Assembly: GCA_900155495.1 (NCBI GenBank)
Contig: FTLJ01000401.1
Coordinates: 29,057-93,056, forward strand
Direction of reading: 5' to 3'
Origin: Porogramme epimiltina
Taxonomy: Eukaryota > Basidiomycota > Agaricomycetes > Polyporales > Polyporaceae
Length of the DNA: 64,000 nucleotides
The position numbers and the translations under genes were made by a program. Under the pieces are notes generated by a model. That model searched no databases. It was given only the letters and a program-made list of their open reading frames with translations, and was not told where the DNA came from. Positions 55,521 to 64,000 of the stretch are shown here, in pieces. The stretch's first letter is position 1. Every line of letters begins with the position of its first letter.

Positions 55521-57511
55521 ATGGCGTCCACCGCAGCCTCCACCTCCCCCGAAAAGGCTCTCGCTGTTCTCGAGAATGTGGTCCCCTCCACACCTACTGA
55601 CGAGGAGAAGTGCATTGAGAAGGAGATGGTGGCCGGGGCGGCTGGGGCTGAGCAGGGATGCAAAAGCCCGCCCACGGAGGTGACTGCATCCATGAAGCGA
55701 AAGTCATGGGTACAGTTCGCGGCACTATGTTTCGCCATCTATGTTGCCGGATGGGGCGATGGGACACTCGGACCTCTTTTACCTCGTCTGCAGGAGGTGT
55801 ACCACGTACGTGTTTTCTACCTCTACATCCCCTCTATCCCACAATTCCCTTAACAACCTTCAGGTCGGATATGCCGTAGTATCTTTAATCTTTGTCGTTA
55901 GCTGCACGGTGCGTAATACAAGCTACGTATGTACTCCACCACTCACCCCTTTGCCTCAGGGATCCTTCATAGGCGCCTCGTCGTACTTGTACCTCACAGA
56001 CCGATTTGGATTTGGCGTGGTAATGTCCTATTTGTTCTGGTGATACACATCGTAACTGACTGGCCCACGTCACGCAGGCGACCGTAGTTGGTATGTACCA
56101 GTTCATGAGCGTCCTCCTAACCGACCAAATTCTTACCGCTTCGCAGCTTCAAGTATTGCTGCTATCGGATATGCTATCCAGGTCTCGGGGCCCCCGTTCC
56201 CTGCGTATGTCGTCAGTTTCATATTCAGCGGATATGGGATGGCGTTCCTCGTAAGTCTCGTTCCAGATGCCCCTGAGAGTTTTCGTTAAAGTGTCATTAT
56301 AGGACGCGGGCTCAAACTCCTTCCTCGCTAGCATAACTGGAGATACCTCCGTACGGATGGGTATCATGCATGCCATCTACGGGGTGGGGGCGATGTGTTC
56401 TCCGCTCGTCTCTACTCAGTTCGCACACCTTGGGCGATGGTCGTTCGTCTACCTTACACACATCGGGCTGACTGTTGCCAATATAGCCAGTCTAGTGCTC
56501 GTTTTCCGGTTCCATTCTCAGGAAGGTGTGTCACATCCTGGCCGTTTTTGTACACGGGCTGATTACTTGTGGCAGAATGCTTGCGGGAAATCGGACAGGA
56601 ACCTCCGGAGAAGACGAAAGCGTCTGAGGAAGGGGTCAACAAGTACAAGCAGATATTTCGACTCCGCACGGTTCACCTCATGGCGCTCTTCATCTTTCTC
56701 TACGTCGGTGTAGAGGTCAGCATTTCAGGTAAACCTAGCATAACTCTCCAAATCTGTGGCTTTACTAACCTACCCGTGAAACTCTCAGGCTGGATTGTAA
56801 CCTACGTGATCAACGAGCGGCACGGCGGTGTCAATGCAGGATATATCTCTTCTGGATTTTGGGGAGGTAAGATGAGTGCCTCATCACCTGCAAACATGTG
56901 ATTGACATGCTTTCGATAGGAATCACTCTTGGGAGGATTGTTCTCATTTGGTTCAGTAACCGAGTAGGCTTCGTTAGGGCTCGGACATTCTGCGAGCCTC
57001 GCTGATGAATTTATAGGTCGGAGAATGGCGTGTCATTTTCGTCTACATCACACTGGTCCTCGGGTATAGTACTCTCCTTTACTTATGCCACCACCACGCT
57101 AACATCCATACGTCTTACGCACATGACGATAGCCTCGAGCTCGTAGTCTGGCTCGTTCCCCACCTCATATCTAGCGCGATCTGTGTTGCCTTCGTCGGAT
57201 TCTTCCTCGGGCCCATATTTCCAATCGTTATGAACCATGCTGGTCGCATCCTCCCTCCGGAGCTCATCTCTGGCGCTATTGGCTGGATTTCTAGCTTTAG
57301 CGCGGCGGGGGCTGCTGCGTTTCCGTTCATTACGGGGGCCATCGCTTCTGGGACGAACATCGGGAGCTTACAGCCTTTGTGAGTATGCTTCCCCAAAGCG
57401 TGTCACGTTGACTGACTGAAGATTCTCTTCGTAAACAGGTTGATAGCGATGATGGGTTTGTTGCTCTTGATCTGGGGTTTCGTACCTCGCACCCTGGAGC
57501 AACTCAAGTAG
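55521..57511 (+). CDS. MFS transporter
   Basis: A major facilitator superfamily carrier in about eight exons. The N-terminal cytosolic region of about 65 residues (MASTAASTSPEKALAVLENV) precedes TM1 (QFAALCFAIYVAGWGDGTLGPLLPRLQ), which matches fungal BSC6-like MFS proteins. Later segments are GASSYLYLTDRFGFG, IAAIGYAIQVSGPPFP, FLDAGSNSFLASITGD, MGIMHAIYGVGAMCSPLVST, LFIFLYVGVEVSISGWIVTY, ERHGGVNAGYISSGFWGG, FVGFFLGPIFPIVMNHAGRI and GWISSFSAAGAAAFPFITGA. It ends LIWGFVPRTLEQLK at 57511. The central loop (GQEPPEKTKASEEG) is hydrophilic, as usual. The substrate is unknown. Confidence 0.93.
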
Positions 57512-60500
57512 AACAAGGAGAGGAGCCACTATCCTCTCCTTAGGTTTCATTAGATTTTAGGTAAGCTGTGTGCTACATCTCTTTGACACAGCGATTGAAT
57601 AGTCGGGTTGCAGACTTTTGCTTGCATGTACAGGATTGTTCGTCCTGCGTACCACAAGATGACGATAGATCATGATCACGTTTCGACCTTTTTCATCCCC
57701 ACCGTGGCTATGTCAGTCCTTGCGTGCTCACGACTGATAAGTCAGCTTGAAGCATGCCGTTTACACAGCAAGTCACGGAAAGAAACAAGCAGCCACACGC
57801 CTCATGGGCGCAAGCCGCTCGTCCGGGTCCTCTCTCCTTGAATTGGCCCATCTACTCGTGAGTCCTTGAACGTGGTGCACACATGGATTTAGCACTTATC
57901 AGCCTTTAGGCCTCAGGCCTCAGGTATCAAGCAGCGATAGGGGCCTATTCGCTTCCCTCTAGTCTGGTAGTGTGCTGCGGCTGTGCAAGTACCACCGCGA
58001 ACGATCGGTCGGACGCGTGCACACCAGATTCCACGGAATCTGTTCGCCTGTCGCACACACCACCCACCACGGTCCACAGCTGAGTCAAAGTCGTCGCAAA
58101 AGGCATGACTTTCCGCTTCTGTCGCCTGACGTACTGCACCGTTAGGCGTCGAGTGCGCTCAGATCTGAATCTGCGCGCGGGGAGCGTGCGTAGACCAGAT
58201 CCCGTCCGCGCGCGAGATCGTGGTGCCCGCGCGGGTTCGCGCATTTATTTCGTTCTGACGACGCGCACAGGCCCCGCCGTGCCTCAGCCCTTCCAGAATG
58301 CATGGGAGCCCCACATGCCTCCCATTAGCATAAGCATACACCCAAGCCCGTCGACGCCGACGTGGCCTGAACTGCGCGCGAGAACGCGGAGGGGGAGGGG
58401 GGGAGATCAACATCAGAGGGAGGGATCTTCGATCACGGCGGGAGGCGACCACTCGCTCACACCTGAACAAACTAACGTCCCGTTTCGGAATAGGCACGCA
58501 CCGCTCCGCGCTCAATCTCCAAGCGGGATCTTGACCCCCAAAGTGGCGGCCCCGCGCTTCTAGCCCAACGCCCGTGCGGCAGCGCGTGCAGAACAGACGT
58601 CGCTGACGCTGTCTGCGCACATCGCGCGCGCCGCGGTGGCGGCGGCGGGCGAAGTGCGCACGACCCCCACGCGCTCGCAGCCCTCAGATGGTTTCGAGGG
58701 GAACCGGTGGATGTCCTGGTGGGGACTTTCTCTGGCTTTTCCGGGATGCCCAGGCACCGCGCACGCCGCGACGATGTTGAGTACGCGCACGGTGGGAAGA
58801 CGTGCAGGAACAGGAAGCCCGCGACTGCCAGGCGGACGCCCCCTGCGGCGCGGCGAAGCCCCCAGCTCCCGCGCGCGCACGCGAGAAAATCCGACGCACC
58901 CGCATTGGGCGCACGGCCGTGCCGACTGCGAGGAAGAAGACGAAAGGGCGAAAGAAGCCCCGGGCTCTGAGCGCCGGGCGGCGGGGGCGCGCGCTCCCGA
59001 ACGGCGCGACTGCGTCCGAGAGTTACGGCAGTGCGCGCAGAGGGGGGTTGCCCGTGGCACCTCGCCGTGCGGTGCGCAGCCTGCCCACGGGCCACGGCGC
59101 GCACGCGCTGTCCTCCTCCGCCGTGCGTGGCGCGGCGTGCGGCGTCACGATGTCCCCCTTTGCAGCAGCAGCAGCGGGAGCGCGGGTCCCCAAGTCGAAC
59201 GGCATCAGGTCGATCGCCATACCAACCCTCCCCATCTCTGCGCGCGGGCGCGCGCTCAGGCTCGCAGACAGGCTCCCCTCGAGGCTCGAGGCCTTGCGCA
59301 ATGCGCACCGCCCCGAATATCTCTGGCAACCTTCTCGAACCACCGCTGCTGCTGCTCTGGTGACGAAAGATTGCGCGAGGCGCATGCCTACTACTTACTA
59401 GCCGGACAGAGCCATCTTCGCGCGCGTACCCGTCACCGCTGGCAGCCTTCAACGTTTTGACGCGGCGTCGGGTCCGCCAGAGAAGCCCCCGCCCGCTCGC
59501 TCGCCTCTCCGCCCCTCCGTCCTTCGCAGAAGATTTCGCGCAATCTGCGCGTGCGCAGGCGGTGGCCAGCGGCGGACGATCGTGACCGCGCGTGCTACAT
59601 ACTATACTGTAAGTAAGGCGCGCAGCTCGCGGCGGGCCTCGCCTCCGCCGGCTCTCCCCGCGCCACGTCGGCCCCGGCGATCGGTATGATCCCCGATCGG
59701 GACCTGGCGCACGCGCGCTTGCTTGCGGGGGTTGCTTGGCCTGTGCTGGCGAGGGCCCCTGAGCCCGCCCCGCCCCGCCGCCGCTCTCCCCGCCGCGGAT
59801 CCATTTCGGGGACTTGGTGGCGTCGCGTGTCGTTGATCCGTCGTTCAGGGACTTGGGGGCCCTGCATGCATTTACAACCCCAGGTTGACTTGAAGGCCGC
59901 ACGGGCGGACGTGTCTACCTTGAGAGCGGCCCGCGGATGCGTCTTCACAGGCAACGGGGGTGCCTTCAAAACAACTCGCGCGACGGCGGACAGCGGTAGC
60001 GGCAATGCCGTTCAAAGTTGGGCTCTGTCACGGTGCGCCGGCAGTGACAGCCTGAAGTGCAGTCTAACCCGCCTCGAGCCCTCGCTTGCCGTGCGCGGGC
60101 GGACAGGAATACAAACGGGCGACCCCGGTTAGAGCGGGCATCAGCATTTGCCCGCGCGCCCGTCACCCAACCCCGGCACCCAGCCCCCCCCCACCCTGTC
60201 CCGCTCCCACCATAGCAGCAGCGCGCGGGCTTGGCTAAACGTCGGTGCTAAACGTGCACGCATGCGTAGACCCCGCGCACGCCCGCGCGCCATCACCGCC
60301 CCGCCCGACGGCGCGTCGTGCCCCTCAGGGTCGCCCGGCCACCGGCCACCTGTGTGGTCTGGGATCTGGGGTCTGGGGGGCTCGGGGCTCGGGACTCGGG
60401 GCTCTGGGGGCGCGCGCGCGAATTCAGCGGAACACCGTCACGGCCGGCCTGCGCGCGAAGCTTGCGCACATCATGTCATCATCGTCCCTCGAAAACCGCC

Positions 60501-61267
60501 CGACGCGAAGCAGCGAGCTAGAAGGCGAAGGCGCATACGGAGGCCGCGTCGGGGCCCGCGCGCGCACACTGGGAGATAGGACGGGCCCTGTGTTTGCGCG
60601 TGGGACGGGCGGGTGACGCCGCGCTCGAGCAAAGTCGTGAGAAGGGGGCAGGGTTGAAGGGAGGAATTGACAGACGCAGACGGCAGACGGCATGCTCGGT
60701 CTTCCCAGAGTTGGCCCGCCGGGAGCAGTGATAGCTGAATTGTGTTGTGTGTATGTGCTGTACGTTAGACATCGAGCATTGACCGGTGGGACTGGGACCC
60801 GTGCTCCCAGATTCCGAGGCGGCCCCGCCGGCGATGTGTCCAAGGCCAAGCTTGGAACGTAGAAAGGGGAGCGGCCGACGCCGCGCACGCACGCACGCTT
60901 CGCACTCTGTCGATCTTCGCGGCGTTTTGACGCGGACCGCACAACAAAGCCAATCGCGAAAGGGACTTGACGCGGTGACGGGTTCTTGCGGCGGCGGCGA
61001 GCGCACCCGGCGTGTTGTGGAGGCACGAGCCTTCGGAGGAACATTCAAGTTGGGGGAGACTGCGGGGAAGGGTTTCGAGTTCAACACGTAGTACGGAGTG
61101 ATATATCTAGTATGCAGGACGCGGGGCGCCGACGGCGAGCGTGCGTGAGGGGTTGGCGTAGCAAATGCAGCGTCCGGGTGCGGGTGCGGTGGGCGGGTCT
61201 AGTACTAAGTGGCAACGACGGTAAGTAGGTTATCACAATAACACCCATCTATGAAGGCCCAGACAAG
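57512..61267. other. long GC-rich gene-poor region
   Basis: There is no recognisable gene in 3.7 kb. From about 58.1 to 61.1 kb the sequence is strongly GC-rich, so all six frames have long open runs. The longest is a 476-codon frame on the minus strand at 58472-59902. Its composition is Arg/Ala/Pro-rich without domains or hydrophobic pattern. The region has runs of G near 60361-60410. Confidence 0.5.
60361..60410 (+). repeat. G-rich imperfect repeat (GGGGCTC-like)
   Basis: Repeated G3-G6 runs are separated by 2-4 bases (GGGATCTGGGGTCTGGGGGG, then CTCGGGGCTCGGGACTCGGG). The sequence is able in principle to form a G-quadruplex. It is followed at once by an alternating CG run. Confidence 0.55.
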
Positions 61268-61282
61268 GAGAGAGAGAGAGAG
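61268..61282 (+). repeat. GA microsatellite
   Basis: A run of GA dinucleotides (GAGAGAGAGAGAGAG) with no further context. Confidence 0.7.
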
Positions 61283-61356
61283 TTAACAGCGTCCGACGGG
61301 GTAGTGGGGGACAGTAACAGGTGTGAATAAGGTGTACGATGGATGCGGGGTGCGCG

Positions 61357-61406
61357 GTGTGTGCAAAGGAGAGTGAGTGTGTGCAAAGGAACGTGTGTGC
61401 AAGCGA
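61357..61406 (+). repeat. GTGTGTGCAAAGGA tandem repeat
   Basis: Two identical 14-base copies start at 61357 and 61377 (20-bp period), and a third with differences (GTGTGTGCAAGCGA) starts at 61393. Confidence 0.65.
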
Positions 61407-62379
61407 GTGTGGGTGAAAACGAGCGGACAGATGAGCGATGCGTGCTGTCTGCGAGCGCGGTGGGGGTTCCGGAAGGGGCAATGACAATAGGGAGAGGGAC
61501 GAGGGAACGGACGGACGGTTCGCGTGGGCGCAGAGGACGATTGAGTTGCGTCGCGGGAGACGCACGCGCGCGTCGGGCCGCGCGAAACAGACGTCGAGAC
61601 GTCGCAAAGACCCCGAGAGGAAGAGGGCAGTAGAAGAGCGTGCGCACGCGTGCACATGACGGAGAGCCGGAGAGAAGCACGCCCCGACGATTGCGCAGAC
61701 CAAAGCAAACGCCGAACCGGAAAAAGAAAAAAAAAATACGTTGGCCTCAGCACACCATTCACGCACACAGGGCACAGCGCCCGGAAAAGATTGGGAAAAA
61801 ACGATGCGCACTTTTATACAGCAAAGGCAAGAACGCGAGCAGCAGCAGCGATGTACAAATGACAGCAACGAGCGAGGTATTGATGTTTGCGACAGGTATC
61901 AACTTCCGTGGACGACGACGGGTGTGGTGGGAGTGTAGGTGTAAAAAAGCGGAGGAGCATGCGGGCGGACGGGGTGTGAATGCGAGTGTTTGTTGTTTTG
62001 TAGCGTTTTCGTCTGGGACTGGGACGAGGGAACGGCGGGCCGGACTCGATCGTTCGCTGGGGGGACGACAACGAAGGTGCGAGGAGGGGGTGTGTGGGGT
62101 GTAAGGATGTGTTAGTAGGTCAAAGGGACGTATGGGGTAAAAAATCTGCCGGTTAGATCTTCCTCCAATGCGCGGGGGGTCCAGTAAGGTACGCAAGACG
62201 CGCGGAAAAAATCGCGAGGGAACCATTATAATGTAAGGTCCAGAAAGTACCACCCGTCGCGCGGCCCGCTCTATACGTGTGTCTGTATGCCGCACCGTCC
62301 CGATTCAATGTGGGCGGGCGCACTCGGGTGCGCGCGCAGCCCGTAGTGGCTGCGGTGGCCACACCCCAGTTACCGCGGC
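61407..62379. other. 3' flank of the right-edge 7TM gene, no gene seen
   Basis: This is purine-rich on the plus strand and pyrimidine-rich in the transcribed direction of the gene ending at 62380, so it is probably its 3' UTR or downstream spacer. The open frames are low-complexity. Confidence 0.45.
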
Positions 62380-63977
62380 CTAGTACGGCGGGCGCTTGAA
62401 CTCGGCGCTGATCTCCGCGTCGCCGGCCTCGGGGTCGGGCAGGCGCGTCTTCTGCGCGTCGTCCGAGTTGTAGTCGGACATGTGGTCGTCCGCGACGGTG
62501 AACGTCTGCATCTGCACGTGCACGCCCGCGCCGTTCTTGATGGTGCCCGCGTGCGACATGGGGCTCGCGGGGCCCGTCATGCCCGTCATGCGGCTGCCCG
62601 TGGGCGCGGCGCGGAAGCTGTGGCCGGTGCTCGAGCTGTGGGGAGAGACGGGTGAGGAACGGGGGTGGGGTGGGAAGGGGAGGAGGGGACGTACAAGACT
62701 TCTGGGCCCTTCTGGGAGAAGTTGGTGAGTCGACGCACTGCGCGGCAGGCGACGATCTAAAGGCAGGGAAACGTGAGCGGGGACCAATTTATCCCGAGGC
62801 AAAGAACCGTACCGTCGAGAAGATGGCGGCGGGGACGTTGAAGATGACGCTCATGATCGCGTTCAGGTTGAGGAGGATGAACACGACCGCGAGGAGGTTC
62901 GAGAAGAACGCGATGAAGAAGTAGACGAGGCCGTCCTTGAAGAGGAGCGTCATGAGCTGCGAGCGGCCGCCCTTGACGCCGAGGACGAGCTTGTACATGC
63001 TCATGAGGAGGATGAGCAGGTCGAAGACCATCGAGTAGATGAACGTCGCGGCGAGGATCGTGTTGTTCGTGCTCGTCACGACGCAGCCCGTGCCGGGGAC
63101 CCAGGACGCCTTCACGAGCACGCCCTGCAGGATGAGCGACCAGTGCCCGAGGATGATGAGGATGATCGGGTACACGACGCGCTTGTCGTGCGACCAGAGC
63201 GCCATACTGCGGGAAAAGAGGGGGGAGGGGGAACCGCATCATCAGTATCACTGGACGGCGTGCGTGGCTCGAGAGCGGCGGGGGAAACTTACGTGCGGAT
63301 CGACAGGTTGATGCTCGCGAGGCCAGACGCAGACTGGCCCATGAGCTGGTTGAAGGTGTAGAGCGCCTGGCAGTTGATCTCGCTGCGCGCAAGCGAAATG
63401 AGGACGGGTGAGCGGGGCGGGCGCCGGCGGCGGACGCGGGTGAGCGACTCACGACGTGGTGTCGAGGGCGATCAGACTGGAGTTAATTAACGCGATAAGT
63501 CTTCAAGGGTCCCGGCGGGTCATGGACGGGGAATAACTTACATGCCGACCATCGTGAACAGGAGGCAGTATCTGTTCAGGAAGTAGAAGATCTACCCGGG
63601 GCGAGTTCAGCTGCGCGCACGGCGGGGAAGGGCGTCGGACGGGGCCACGTACGGCGGGGTAGTGGAAGCGCTTCGTGCCCATAAGGAAGGACCACTCGAA
63701 GTCGAGGGAGGTGACCCACTCCCAGCTGGGTGTGAAGGGCGAAACGGCAGAGGGTCAGGACGCGGCGGCATGGAAGGGTAGGACAGGGACGCGGGGACTG
63801 ACAAGTAGAGGCCGGAGAGCGCGTGCATGAACTTGAGGAAGACGACTAGAAGTAGGCGAAGCGTTTGAGCATGGCGGGCGCGGAGGCGGGGACGGCGCGA
63901 AGGACGCGCAGGGCGGAAGGGAACGTACCGCCGTCGACGGCGAGCTCCGCGGTTGAGTTCCAGTCGACCATGATGAC
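62380..63977 (-). CDS. 7TM membrane protein, family B (5' partial)
   Basis: This is the 3' part of a basidiomycete seven-helix family distinct from family A. The first visible exon starts at an acceptor at 63977 (VIMVDWNSTAELAVDG). Upstream exons lie outside the window. Landmarks in order are EWSFLMGTKRFHYP, FYFLNRYCLLFTMVGM, LDTTSEINCQALYTFNQLMG, SINLSIRTMALWSHDKRVVYP, IILGHWSLILQGV, LFKDGLVYFFIAFFSNLLAVVF with LNLNAIMSVIFNVPAAIFST, and IVACRAVRRLTNF. The C-tail (GSRMTGMTGPASPMSHAG to ISAEFKRPPY) is soluble and Ser/Asp-rich. The cysteines and the DGLVYF and N-x-P-A-A motifs fit the family. Function is unknown. A Met within the exon (VDWN) is not the true start, as an in-frame acceptor precedes it. 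Confidence 0.85.
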
Positions 63978-64000
63978 CTAAGTTGGGTGGGGCGGGGACC

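Noticed and set aside
58472..59902. 476-codon minus-strand open frame as a gene
   Set aside because: It lies in very GC-rich DNA where all frames are open. The product is an Arg/Ala/Pro/Ser mixture without domains, helices or splice context.
1..64000. Transposons, tRNA genes and CRISPR arrays
   Set aside because: No transposase or reverse-transcriptase motifs, no terminal repeats, no convincing tRNA B-box with a cloverleaf, and no regular repeat-spacer array was seen by eye.

Overview
The window looks like nuclear DNA of a filamentous basidiomycete, most likely an agaricomycete such as a polypore. This is inferred from dense genes with many short (about 45-75 nt) GT-AG introns, GC-rich coding regions, two 7-transmembrane protein families that I know mainly from basidiomycetes, a HET-domain protein, F-box proteins, and basidiomycete-like P450 and UstYa-type proteins. 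I recognised no tRNA, rRNA, CRISPR array or intact mobile element.

Region 1 (about 0.7-20.3 kb) is an accessory block. Four paralogous 7TM proteins lie on the minus strand (710-1845, 6695-7843, 13915-15323, 19031-20291). Their five-exon structure is identical, with the same intron phases. Interleaved are a decayed P450 fragment (about 4.1 kb), a small secreted-protein gene (5772-6163), an intact cytochrome P450 (8748-11249), a small single-pass membrane protein (11672-11977), a UstYa-like (DUF3328) oxidase (13057-13703), and two paralogous three-exon genes for 46- and 52-residue secreted peptides (16287-16538, 18283-18597). UstYa-type enzymes and P450s modify ribosomal peptides or other metabolites in fungal clusters. 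The peptide pair, UstYa and P450 together are therefore a candidate RiPP-like or signalling-peptide locus, and the 7TM copies are possible (unproven) partners. This is the most interesting part of the window.

Region 2 (21.7-27 kb) holds a HET-domain gene and two F-box units, one of which may be frame-disrupted. Region 3 (27-42 kb) is a conserved block: a triose-phosphate/nucleotide-sugar-type transporter, a GT61 glycosyltransferase, the ATP synthase assembly factor Atp10, a Ran1-like Ser/Thr kinase, a PITH-domain protein, and mitochondrial ribosomal protein uS5m. The last two are divergent and share a 224-bp promoter.

Region 4 (43.2-48.8 kb) is a four-copy head-to-tail array of APH-fold kinase-like genes, followed by a fifth copy of the 7TM family. 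Region 5 (50.4-57.5 kb) contains an HMG-box regulator with three 20-bp direct repeats upstream of its TATA box, an ELYS-like nuclear pore protein, and an MFS transporter. The last 6.5 kb is mostly a GC-rich gene-poor stretch, followed by the 3' part of a different 7TM family gene that runs off the right edge.

Exon borders were set by eye from splice signals, reading frame and paralogue comparison. The 7TM, peptide, UstYa, HET, kinase and HMG models are base-precise proposals. The P450, GT61, transporter, F-box, MFS, Atp10 and ELYS models are given as spans.
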